From the NCBI RefSeq assembly GCF_013391085.1, contig NZ_CP058334.1, positions 868,001 through 932,000 on the forward strand: a DNA stretch of 64,000 nucleotides. Reading direction: 5' to 3'. A program made the translations under genes and the position numbers. Numbering within the stretch: the stretch's first letter is position 1; every line of letters starts with the position of its first letter. Under the pieces are notes generated by a model that saw only the letters and a list, made by a program, of their open reading frames with translations, made no database searches and had not been told where the DNA came from. The DNA comes from Natronomonas halophila. GTDB lineage: Archaea; Halobacteriota; Halobacteria; Halobacteriales; Haloarculaceae. Below, piece by piece: positions 40,737 to 48,038 of this stretch.

Positions 40737-40916
40737 CTTTTTGCACGGCGGGCCTGCGGCCCGCCGGCAAAAACATGGGGAAAATATGCGCGAGAGCCTC
40801 CAGCCGCGCCCTTCGGGCGCGTTAGTCGGCTCTCGCTACGGCGACTCGGCCCTTCGGGTCTCGTCGCCGCGAACCGCCTCGGGGGCCTTCTTCGAAGGCC
40901 CCGCTCGGCGGATGCT
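40737..40916. repeat. Modular hairpin repeat, copy C
   Basis: 180 bp between the small conserved gene and the thiolase. Left module: CTTTTTGCAC, stem GGCGGGC/GCCCGCC, GGCAAAAAC (40737-40774). The block GGGGAAAATATGCGCG matches copy A, then CGAGAGCC...GGCTCTCG encloses the CGCGCCC stem framed by CTCCAGCC and GTTAGTCGG. The right module, GAACCGC (40871) to GCGGATGCT (40908-40916), encloses GGGGCCTTC/GAAGGCCCC. Compared with copy A, the stem bases change in pairs. Confidence 0.8.
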
Positions 40917-40998
40917 TGGTGACAGGTATCGATATCCGATTTATAAGACCGCTTGCCGCGTTCGGTACTCGGTTAAGTCCGACTGACAGAATGAGAGT

Positions 40999-42174
40999 AT
41001 GGCAACCGTACGTATCGCAGGGACGGGGCTGACCCCGTTCGGCGAACACTCGGGGCGAACCGGCCGGGACCTCTTCGCCGAGGCCGGCCTCACGGCGCTC
41101 AACGACGCCGACGTCGACCCCGATGCCGTCGAACACCTGTTCTACGGGAACTTCATGGGCGAGTTGGCAGAACACCAGGGCCATCAGGGGCCGCTGATGG
41201 CCGAAGCCGTCGGCGTACAGGCACCGGCGACACGGCTGGAAGCGGCGTGTGCCTCCAGCGGCGTCGCGGTCCGCGAGGGCGTCAAAACCATCCGCAGTGG
41301 CGAGGCCGACGTCGTACTGGTCGGCGGCGCCGAACGGATGACCGACATGGGGACCTCAGGAGCGACCGACGGACTCTCGATTGCCGCCGACGACCTCTTC
41401 GAAATCAAGGCCGGGATGACCTTCCCCGGCGCCTACGCGCTGATGGCCTCGGCGTACATGCGCGACAACGACGCCGACGCCGATGACCTCGGCCACATCG
41501 CGGTCAAGAACCACGACAACGCCCTCGAAAACGACAAGGCCCACTTCCAGTCGGCGATTACGCTGGAGGACGCTATCGAGGCCCCGCGCGTGGCGACCCC
41601 GCTCGGCCTCTACGACGCCTGTCCCATCTCCGATGGCGCGGCGGCCGTCGTGCTGACCAGCGAGAAATTCGCCGCCGAACACGACCTCGACGCCCCGGTA
41701 TCGGTGACCGGGTCGGGACAGGGTGGCGACAACCTCGCACTGCAGGAACGGGACACCCTCTGGAAGACACCGGCCGCCGAGGTGGCCGCCGAGGAGGCCT
41801 ACGCCGAGGCCGGCATCGACGCCGACGACGTCGACTGCGCCGAGGTCCACGACTGCTTTACCATCGCCGAGGTGCTCGCGACCGAATCCCTCGGCTTCTT
41901 CGAGCCCGGCGAAGGACTCGAAGCCGCCAAAAACGGCGAAACGACTCGCGACGGTTCGCTGCCGGTCAACCTCTCGGGCGGCCTGAAGGCCAAGGGCCAT
42001 CCCGTCGGCGCGACGGGCGCCGCACAAATCGCGGAACTCACCGAACTGCTGGCGGGCCATCACGCCCGGTCGGATTCGGTTCCCGGCGCGAGCGTTGGCG
42101 TTGCGCACAACGCCGGTGGAACGGTCGCGACGGCGACGGTACACGTCCTCGAACACGAGGAGGTCGAATCATGA
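40999..42174 (+). CDS. SCP2-type thiolase (acetyl-CoA acetyltransferase family)
   Basis: A 391-aa thiolase. The nucleophile lies in LEAACASSGVAVREG (Cys about residue 85). The other active-site motifs are CAEVHDCFTIAEVL (the HDCF variant of archaeal/SCP2 thiolases) and GGLKAKGHPVGATGAAQ. It either condenses acyl-CoAs or cleaves 3-ketoacyl-CoA. It overlaps the DUF35 gene by 4 bp, the pairing known from archaeal acetoacetyl-CoA thiolase assemblies in mevalonate synthesis. The dehydrogenases just upstream make a beta-oxidation role possible too. Confidence 0.9.
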   Translation: MATVRIAGTGLTPFGEHSGRTGRDLFAEAGLTALNDADVDPDAVEHLFYGNFMGELAEHQGHQGPLMAEAVGVQAPATRLEAACASSGVAVREGVKTIRSGEADVVLVGGAERMTDMGTSGATDGLSIAADDLFEIKAGMTFPGAYALMASAYMRDNDADADDLGHIAVKNHDNALENDKAHFQSAITLEDAIEAPRVATPLGLYDACPISDGAAAVVLTSEKFAAEHDLDAPVSVTGSGQGGDNLALQERDTLWKTPAAEVAAEEAYAEAGIDADDVDCAEVHDCFTIAEVLATESLGFFEPGEGLEAAKNGETTRDGSLPVNLSGGLKAKGHPVGATGAAQIAELTELLAGHHARSDSVPGASVGVAHNAGGTVATATVHVLEHEEVES

Positions 42175-42554
42175 CGATCGAGATGCGCCACGACGGCTAC
42201 GACGACCTGCTGGACGCCATCAAGGAGGGTGACGGCTACTATCTGGCCTGCCCGAACGGCCACGGCACCGTGCCACCGCGGCGAATCTGCCCGGACTGCG
42301 GGAGTCGCGAACTGACCGAAGCGTCGCTGCCGGAAACGGGCGACATCGTCGCCGCGACGACCATCTCCGTCTCCGGGCCGCAGTTCGAGGAGGACACCCC
42401 GTACGTGACGGCCATCGCCGAGTTCGACGAGGTGCGCCTGACGGGACTCGTCCGCGGAGCGGACGCCGAACCGACGCCCGGAGCGACTGTACGTGTCACC
42501 GTCGGTGAAACGGCGACCGAAAACGACAGAGCGCTCGTCTTCCGACTCGACTGA
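42171..42554 (+). CDS. DUF35 zinc-ribbon/OB-fold CoA-binding partner of thiolase
   Basis: A 127-aa protein. The rubredoxin-like zinc ribbon contains LACPNGHGTVPPRRICPDCGS near residues 26-46, with CxxxH and CxxC half-sites. The OB fold follows (GDIVAATTISVS, VTAIAEFDEVRLTGLVRG, GATVRVTVG). DUF35 proteins bind CoA and bridge thiolase and HMG-CoA synthase in archaea. The 4-bp overlap supports a complex with the thiolase. Confidence 0.88.
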   Translation: MTIEMRHDGYDDLLDAIKEGDGYYLACPNGHGTVPPRRICPDCGSRELTEASLPETGDIVAATTISVSGPQFEEDTPYVTAIAEFDEVRLTGLVRGADAEPTPGATVRVTVGETATENDRALVFRLD

Positions 42555-42600
42555 CCGATTCGGTCGGAACCATTATCCCAATCTACCACGGGTTTATATC

Positions 42601-43629
42601 ATGGCGCGCCCCACCCGCGTTCTCATCGTCGATGACGACCCCTCCCTCGCCGATTTGATGGCGAGTCAGTTGCGGGACCTTCGCGATGAGTTCTCCATCC
42701 GGGTCGAAACCGACCCCAACGACGCGCTCGACGCCGTCGACGAGGAGGACATCGACTGCGTGCTGAGCGACTACCACATGCCCGAGATGAACGGCCTGGA
42801 GTTGCTCCGATACGTCCGGCAGATGGACCCGAACATCCCGTTTATTCTCTTTACCGCCCGTGGCAGCGAGGAAATCGCCAGCAACGCTGTTTCGGAGGGC
42901 GTCACCGACTACTTCCGGAAACGCCGGGGCGAAGAACAGTGGCGCGTCCTCGCCAACCGCATCGAGAACGTCGCCGCCCGCTACCGCGCCGAAAAGGCCG
43001 CCCACCGCCGCGAGAACGCGCTTCGAGAACTCACCCGAACGGTCATCGACAGCGTCTCGACGCCCGTCGACGAACTGCTCGAACTCGGCCGGGAGACGCT
43101 CGAACTCGAATACGCTGCCTTCCTCCGCATCGACGACGGCGAAAGCGAACTCCTCGTCGAGAGCGTCGCCGACGGGACCGACATCGCGACCGGTCACGGT
43201 GTCCCGCTCTCCGAGGCCCTCGCCGACGTCGACTTCGATGACGGCGGCGTAACCGCAGTTACCGCGGAGGAATCCGCAGAGACGGACGCCCCCAATGGAT
43301 TCCGAACCTACGTCGGCGCCCCGGTCTACGTCGGGGACCGCCGCTACGGCACGATGTGTTTCTGTGACCGCGAGTCGCCCATCGAGTTCACCGCCTGGGA
43401 GCGCGCCTTCGTCGAGTTGCTCGCCAACCTGCTCGGCCACGAACTCACGGACGAGTGGGCCCGCGACCAGAGCGAGGCGGTCCGCTCGGCCAAGAGTCGC
43501 CTCGACCACGCCCGCGAGGCGCTCGACGAGGGCGACGAAGCGACGGCCCGCGCCGAACTGGACGCCATCGAGGAACTGCTCGAACGCGACCCGCCGGCGT
43601 CGATTCCCGTCTCCGTCGAACTCTCCTAG
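42601..43629 (+). CDS. Response regulator receiver-GAF protein
   Basis: A 342-aa signalling protein. The receiver domain (5-125): VLIVDDDPSLADLM, phospho-Asp in IDCVLSDYHMPEMNG and ILFTARGSEEIASNA. A linker coiled coil (RAEKAAHRRENALREL) leads to a GAF domain (~155-285) with AAFLRIDDGESELLVES and YVGAPVYVGDRRYGTMCF, ending in a helical tail. No histidine kinase core or DNA-binding domain is present. Its receiver is closely related to that of the protein at 23467. Start ATG 42601 is the conserved start. Confidence 0.9.
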   Translation: MARPTRVLIVDDDPSLADLMASQLRDLRDEFSIRVETDPNDALDAVDEEDIDCVLSDYHMPEMNGLELLRYVRQMDPNIPFILFTARGSEEIASNAVSEGVTDYFRKRRGEEQWRVLANRIENVAARYRAEKAAHRRENALRELTRTVIDSVSTPVDELLELGRETLELEYAAFLRIDDGESELLVESVADGTDIATGHGVPLSEALADVDFDDGGVTAVTAEESAETDAPNGFRTYVGAPVYVGDRRYGTMCFCDRESPIEFTAWERAFVELLANLLGHELTDEWARDQSEAVRSAKSRLDHAREALDEGDEATARAELDAIEELLERDPPASIPVSVELS

Positions 43630-44531
43630 AACAGTTCGTCGACGAACGCCTCGGGGTGTTCTGCGTGCGGCAACAGGTCCGCGTTATCGAAGACGACTAG
43701 CCGCGCGTCGGCTTCCTTCGCGAGTTCTCGACCCTCCGACAGCGGCGGGAGGTCGGCCTCGCGACCCCAGACGATGGTCGTCGGAACGTCGGCCTCCCGA
43801 AGCGCCGCCGCGACGTCGACGTCGGAATCGAGGAAACCACTGATGAACGAGGCCGGCGCAAAGCGGGCGCCATGCTGATGGGCGGTCAGCCAGTCGTATT
43901 CGACCCATTCCTCGGATACCCGCCCGTCGAAGGCGTGGTCGGCGAGGAAATACCGAATCGCCGGCTTGGAGACGAGGAGGTTGTAGAGCCCCTCGCCGGC
44001 GACCGGTAGTCGGAACAGCGAGCGGAGCCACGCCCGGCGACCGGGAATGGTCGACGCCGTCGGGCAGACGAAGACGAACGACTCGACGTCAAGGTCATCG
44101 GCCGCATCCGCGACGTAGGCTGCCGTAAGTGACGAGGCCACCACCGTCGGTTCGTAGGTCAGTTCGTCGGTGAAATCCCGGATAAACGTGGCATAGAGAC
44201 CGTCCGAATACAGCAAGGGCGGTCGGTCGGAGTGGCCGAATCCGGGTAGGTCAGGTGCCAGCACGTGATACTCCTCGGCCAGCGCGTCGACGATGTATCG
44301 GAACTCGTGGCTCGATGCCGCCGCATTGATGCCGTGCAGGAGAAGCAGGTCGGGGTCCGTCGGGTCGCCCGCCTCCGTGTACGCGATGTCGAAGCCCCGC
44401 CAGCGATAGGTCGACAGGTCATGGCCGAGCGGCGGCGGCAGGTCGCTCTCGTCGCGACTCAGGAGTCGATTGCCGGCGACAGTCGCGCCGATGCCGACAG
44501 CGGTCCCACCCAGCAGTCGCTTCAGGTTCAT
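43626..44531 (-). CDS. Alpha/beta-hydrolase, probably exported or anchored
   Basis: A 301-aa protein. A short N-terminal hydrophobic part (LLGGTAVGIGATVAGNRLL) may be a signal or anchor. The oxyanion HG motif is LLLLHGINAAASSHEF; LAPDLPGFGHSDRP follows. The nucleophile elbow reads VVASSLTAAYVAD, a loose version of G-x-S-x-G with Ser about residue 134. The acid lies in VWGREADLPP and the His in LLPHAEHPEAF. Probable esterase or lipase with unknown substrate. The 3' end overlaps the receiver-GAF gene by 4 bp. Confidence 0.83.
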   Translation of the reverse strand: MNLKRLLGGTAVGIGATVAGNRLLSRDESDLPPPLGHDLSTYRWRGFDIAYTEAGDPTDPDLLLLHGINAAASSHEFRYIVDALAEEYHVLAPDLPGFGHSDRPPLLYSDGLYATFIRDFTDELTYEPTVVASSLTAAYVADAADDLDVESFVFVCPTASTIPGRRAWLRSLFRLPVAGEGLYNLLVSKPAIRYFLADHAFDGRVSEEWVEYDWLTAHQHGARFAPASFISGFLDSDVDVAAALREADVPTTIVWGREADLPPLSEGRELAKEADARLVVFDNADLLPHAEHPEAFVDELF

Positions 44532-44574
44532 ATCGGCACAAGGGAGAGCGCGCGCTTAGAAATACCGCTCGCGG

Positions 44575-45618
44575 CTATTCGTCGCGGCGTTCCCGAACGC
44601 ACTCCTCAAGCGGGTCGATGAGGTCGTCGGCAACCGAATAGGGGTCCGTCTCTCGGGCGACGACCTGGTCGACGTACTGGTCGAGGCCGCCCTGAGTGTC
44701 GATTTCTTCGGCCAACAGCGAGGCGCTATCCTCCCGGAGCAGCGTCCGGATTTCCGCGGCGTAGCGCTGGCGTTCCTGCGTTTCGAGTTCGCCCGTCTCG
44801 ACGAGCCAGTCGGCGTGGTCCGCCAGCGTCGCCAGGAACTCGTCGACGCCCTCGCCGGTCTTGGCGACCGTCTCGACGATAGCCGGTTCCCAGCCGTCGT
44901 CCTCCTCGTCTTCGTCGTCGCCCTCGTCGGGATTGATGGTCCCGGCGCCGTGGTGGCCCGCCATCGGCGATGCATCACGCATGTGGACCATCTCGCGCAG
45001 TTCCTTGACAGTCCGGTCGGCGCCGTCCATATCAGCCTTGTTGACGACGAAGACATCGGCGATTTCGAGGATGCCCGCCTTCAGCATCTGGACGTCGTCG
45101 CCCGACCCCGGCGGCACCAGCACCGCGACGGTGTCGGCCGTCTTGACGATTTCAATCTCGTTTTGACCGGCACCCACGGTCTCGACGATGATTTTGTCCT
45201 TGCCGAAGGCGTCCAGTGCCTTCACCGCGTCCGTCGTCGCCGTCGAGAGGCCACCGAGCGAGCCGCGGGCGGACATGGACCGAAAGAAGACGTCCATGTC
45301 GCCGCGGTTGGAGGCCATCCGAATCCGGTCGCCGAGGACGGCCCCGCCGGTAAACGGCGAGGAGGGGTCGATGGCGATGACGCCGACCGTCTCCCCGCGG
45401 TCGCGGTACTCGGCGGCCATCTTGTCCACGAGCGTCGATTTGCCGGCGCCGGGCGAGCCTGTGATACCGATGACTTCGGCATCGCCCGTATCCTCGTGGA
45501 GTTGCGACACCAGGTCGCGATAGCCCGGCGAGCGGTTTTCGATTTTCGTGATGACGCGTGCGAGCGCGCGATGCTTGCCCGCCAGCAACTCGTCGACGAG
45601 CGTCTCGTTGTCGCTCAT
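44575..45618 (-). CDS. meaB: MeaB/ArgK-type GTPase chaperone of methylmalonyl-CoA mutase
   Basis: A 347-aa G3E GTPase. Walker A is VIGITGSPGAGKSTLVDKMA near residue 50. The Mg motif region has VGVIAIDPSSPFTGGAVLGDR, followed by IVETVGAGQNEIEIV and VVNKADMDGADR. An acidic insertion (about 233-246, DEGDDEDEEDDGWE) is haloarchaeal. MeaB loads and protects adenosylcobalamin in mutases. The stop-to-start junction with the B12-binding subunit gene upstream has no gap, indicating one operon. Confidence 0.93.
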   Translation of the reverse strand: MSDNETLVDELLAGKHRALARVITKIENRSPGYRDLVSQLHEDTGDAEVIGITGSPGAGKSTLVDKMAAEYRDRGETVGVIAIDPSSPFTGGAVLGDRIRMASNRGDMDVFFRSMSARGSLGGLSTATTDAVKALDAFGKDKIIVETVGAGQNEIEIVKTADTVAVLVPPGSGDDVQMLKAGILEIADVFVVNKADMDGADRTVKELREMVHMRDASPMAGHHGAGTINPDEGDDEDEEDDGWEPAIVETVAKTGEGVDEFLATLADHADWLVETGELETQERQRYAAEIRTLLREDSASLLAEEIDTQGGLDQYVDQVVARETDPYSVADDLIDPLEECVRERRDE

Positions 45619-46047
45619 TTATCGCTCAGGGACGTTCTCGCGCACGAAGTCGATGGTTTCCTGCATCGACGCGCCGGGGCCGAATATCTCGGCGACGCCC
45701 AACTCGTAGAGTTCCTCGCGGTCCTCGTCGGGGACGATACCGCCGACAAGAATGAGGGTGTCCTCGAAGGCGTCGTATTCTTTGAGGCCGTCGATAATCT
45801 TCGGCACCAGCGTGTCGTGCGCACCGGAGAGAATCGAAATCCCGAGGACGTCGACGTCCTCCTGAACGGCCGCCTGCACGATTTCGTCCGGGGACTTGTG
45901 AAGGCCCGAATAGATGACTTCGAAGCCGGCATCGCGGAACGCCCGAGCGATGACGTGTGCGCCGCGGTCGTGCCCATCGAGACCTACTTTGGCCACGAGA
46001 CACCGAATCGTTCGCCCGTCGCCGTGCTCCTCCTGCTCTGTGCTCAT
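45619..46047 (-). CDS. mcmA2: Methylmalonyl-CoA mutase B12-binding subunit
   Basis: A 142-aa separate cobalamin domain. The DxHxxG motif is GLDGHDRGAHVIARAF near residue 24. FEVIYSGLHKSPDEIVQAA, LGISILSGAHDTLVPKII and LVGGIVPDEDREELYELGV continue the fold, with GPGASMQETIDFV at the end. It pairs with a large catalytic subunit, absent from this window, to interconvert methylmalonyl-CoA and succinyl-CoA. The start at 46047 follows the family; upstream codons are not conserved. Confidence 0.92.
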   Translation of the reverse strand: MSTEQEEHGDGRTIRCLVAKVGLDGHDRGAHVIARAFRDAGFEVIYSGLHKSPDEIVQAAVQEDVDVLGISILSGAHDTLVPKIIDGLKEYDAFEDTLILVGGIVPDEDREELYELGVAEIFGPGASMQETIDFVRENVPER

Positions 46048-46234
46048 ACCACACACATTCGCTGGCAGGTGTTTGACTCTAACGGAGTTTCGCATCTCAT
46101 TCGGCGAGTTTGTGCTACTTCAAGCGTGCTTGTGGACACGCGTAGAATGCCTCGTACCGTGTTGGAATCACCCACAGATGCCGTCGCTTCGATGGGTTTA
46201 TGAGTCGGACCCCGATACAATCGAATGCGTTCGA

Positions 46235-46306
46235 GGGCTCGTAGATCAGTGGTAGATCATCCCCCTGGCACGGGGAAGGCCCCGGGTTCAAATCCCGGCG
46301 AGTCCA
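46235..46306 (+). tRNA. tRNA-Ala (GGC anticodon)
   Basis: A 72-nt cloverleaf. The acceptor stem GGGCTCG pairs with CGAGTCC (one G-T pair). Anticodon stem TCCCC/GGGGA encloses CTGGCAC, so the anticodon is GGC. The T arm is CCGGGTTCAAATCCCGG. The discriminator is A46306 and no CCA is encoded. The last 13 nt before the discriminator recur 85 bp downstream. Confidence 0.95.
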
Positions 46307-46338
46307 TTTCCTTCCGTCGCTTCGCTCCGTCAGTCATT

Positions 46339-46390
46339 GGACTCGCCGACCCTCGCGAAGCCTTCGGCTTCGCTCAGTCCCGGCGAGTCC
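46339..46390. repeat. Nested hairpin ending in a copy of the tRNA-Ala 3' end
   Basis: GGACTCGCCG (46339-46348) pairs with CGGCGAGTCC (46381-46390). Inside is GCGAAGCC/GGCTTCGC. The last 13 bases, TCCCGGCGAGTCC (46378-46390), are identical to 46293-46305 in the tRNA. Confidence 0.7.
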
Positions 46391-46485
46391 GAGCTAGTAT
46401 TTGTTCTCGTCTTCGTCACGACCGTGGAATCCGTTCCTGCCGTCGATACAAGGTCCTTGCGAGGCCAGCCAAAGGCACTTCCCAA

Positions 46486-46926
46486 CTATTCGCCGTGACG
46501 CTCGACGCTTCCCTGAATCTTCTCGCCGAGTTCGTCCCTGCTGATTTCGCCGTCGAGATGCTGTTGGACCCACTCGCTTTCCATCCGCCAGGTGGCGACG
46601 AGGCTGTCGTCGACGAACGCGGCGGCCTCCATGCGCTCGACGTCCCAGCCACCGTAGATGCGGTCGTAGTAGGCGCGAGCAATCTTTCGGACGCTTTCCT
46701 CGACGCTTTCCTCGGTGGCTTCGGCGGGTACGTATTCGAGGTCGAGAACGCCCTCGCTGACCGCGAAGGTCCGAATCGTGATGTCCGCCTCGGTGAGCGC
46801 GTTTCGGAACGCGTTGCGGTAGGCCTCGTTTGGGTCCCCCTCGGCGGCGGGCTGGCTGCCCGTACACCCGACGAGCGTGAGGCCGAGGCCGGTTACGAGG
46901 CCGGCGAGATAGCGACGGCGATGCAT
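46486..46926 (-). CDS. Small Tat-type lipoprotein
   Basis: A 146-aa predicted lipoprotein. The N terminus HRRRYLAGLVTGLGLTLVGC has an arginine-rich motif, a hydrophobic stretch and a lipobox ending at Cys21. The mature part is acidic and mixed alpha/beta (ADITIRTFAVSEGVLDLEYV, RKIARAYYDRIYGGWDVERM). This pattern is common in haloarchaeal lipoproteins of unknown function. It is single and divergent from the 63-aa membrane protein gene. Confidence 0.8.
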   Translation of the reverse strand: MHRRRYLAGLVTGLGLTLVGCTGSQPAAEGDPNEAYRNAFRNALTEADITIRTFAVSEGVLDLEYVPAEATEESVEESVRKIARAYYDRIYGGWDVERMEAAAFVDDSLVATWRMESEWVQQHLDGEISRDELGEKIQGSVERHGE

Positions 46927-46990
46927 GAAACGGCCGTTGGTGAGACGCTACCTAAGCCTTCGGCCACGTATGTGAGGCATCAGAAGAACG

Positions 46991-47022
46991 GTGGACGCCA
47001 CGCCGAAGCGGCGGGCGTCCAC
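46991..47022. other. Strong hairpin in the divergent gap
   Basis: GTGGACGCC (46991-46999) pairs perfectly with GGCGTCCAC (47014-47022) across a 14-nt loop that can itself pair in part. It lies between the divergent starts 46926 and 47151. Confidence 0.55.
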
Positions 47023-47150
47023 ATCTCTCGTCCGGTTTCCACAACGAGGGGGACAGGGACGTCGCCCCGCTGGGAACCCGGATGGAACTCCATCGATGCC
47101 GCGTATAAGCGTTTGGGTACACTCTTCCGTGCCGGGCGGCAACGACGGCT

Positions 47151-47342
47151 ATGTTCGAGCAGGGTCGGTCGATACTTCGGCGTTCGCTCCCGCTTTTGGG
47201 GACGCTGTATCTCGTCTATCTCGCCCTCCAGCCGCCGCCGGTTCGCTACGTCGGTATCGCCTGTCTGGCCGTCCTGACGCCGTTCCTGCTGGGGTGGGTC
47301 GCCGGCAACGTCTTCGGGGTCGGCCCGTGGGCCGGGGACTGA
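47151..47342 (+). CDS. Small two-helix membrane protein
   Basis: A 63-aa protein: MFEQGRSILRRSLPLLGTLY leads to one helix (about 12-27), then PPPVRYVGIACLAVLTPFLLGWVAGNV provides a second (shown as VGIACLAVLTPFLLGW). The loop is Pro-rich. No function is recognised. It is convergent with the 77-aa zinc-type protein gene, whose end is 18 bp away. Confidence 0.62.
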   Translation: MFEQGRSILRRSLPLLGTLYLVYLALQPPPVRYVGIACLAVLTPFLLGWVAGNVFGVGPWAGD

Positions 47343-47360
47343 GGCGGTCGGACGACTGCC

Positions 47361-47594
47361 TCACTCGGGTTTGTGGGTGAAGATGAACGCCTGGTCGTCC
47401 TCGACGCCGACACAGAGGTCCAGCTGTTTCGAGAGGTTGAGACTGGTCGGGTTCTGCTTGCAGACGACGAGGTCGTCGAACGGTTCCTCGCAGGCCGGGC
47501 AGGCGACGGCGACGGTGTTCTGATAGGACTTGATAGCCTGGTTTTCCTCACGCGGCGTCAGCGACGCCAGCAGTTCGTCGGTATCGATGTCCAT
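47361..47594 (-). CDS. Small cysteine-cluster (zinc-type) protein
   Basis: A 77-aa acidic protein. MDIDTDELLASLTPREENQA is a helical start. VACPACEEPFDDLVVCKQNP, then LDLCVGVEDDQ, gives CxxC plus two further cysteines, likely one zinc site. The C terminus, FIFTHKPE, is a strand. Similar haloarchaeal proteins are found near motility genes and some are annotated that way, but function is unknown. Confidence 0.75.
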   Translation of the reverse strand: MDIDTDELLASLTPREENQAIKSYQNTVAVACPACEEPFDDLVVCKQNPTSLNLSKQLDLCVGVEDDQAFIFTHKPE

Positions 47595-47684
47595 AGCGGA
47601 CAGTACGCGGCGTCCCTATTGAATCTCGTGGACGGGGCGAAGCCAACGGCTAACGGCGGTGAGTGGCCGAAAAAGACGTCGACG

Positions 47685-47783
47685 TTACTCCGAGCGGTCG
47701 GCGCCGCGGTCCCAGACGTTGGAGACGGATTCGCCGGTCGGCGGTGTGTGGTCCATGTCCTTCAGGGTCTCTTTTTGACTCAT
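47685..47783 (-). CDS. 32-aa acidic peptide
   Basis: A very short gene: ATG 47781-47783, stop TAA 47685-47687. The product is soluble and begins MSQKETLKDMDHTPPTGES, continuing VSNVWDRGADRSE. A TATA-like ACTTAAGGG (47811-47819) lies 28-36 bp upstream, slightly long for a leaderless promoter. The sequence has a plausible composition for a structured or binding peptide, with no known motif. Confidence 0.55.
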   Translation of the reverse strand: MSQKETLKDMDHTPPTGESVSNVWDRGADRSE

Positions 47784-48038
47784 CGTGGCAAAGCGTATCA
47801 CATCCAGCGTACTTAAGGGTTTCTCGGGAGTGCCTATAACACATTATAACATATATATTATTTAGAATCCGTATCTTATTCCTCTTTTTAAACGCTATCC
47901 ACCCAATAACAGCCGTGAAACGTCGTCTTTTATCGCCAACCATCCACACAAGATTGGCGGGCGCTCAAGCCGGGGGCCCGCTCATCGAACGCCGAATCGG
48001 CCCCTCCGCTTATAGTTCTCCGACGCCCCAGAGACAGT
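47784..48038. other. AT-rich divergent intergenic region
   Basis: This 255-bp gap holds no gene. About 47836-47900 is strikingly AT-rich for this genome (CATTATAACATATATATTAT and TTTTTAAACG). It probably contains promoters for the 32-aa gene (leftward) and the pilin-like protein gene (rightward). Confidence 0.6.

Noticed and set aside
46235-46480. Integrated element at tRNA-Ala
   Set aside because: Only 72 bp lie between the two 13-bp repeats, with no integrase or foreign composition; kept only as a possible scar.
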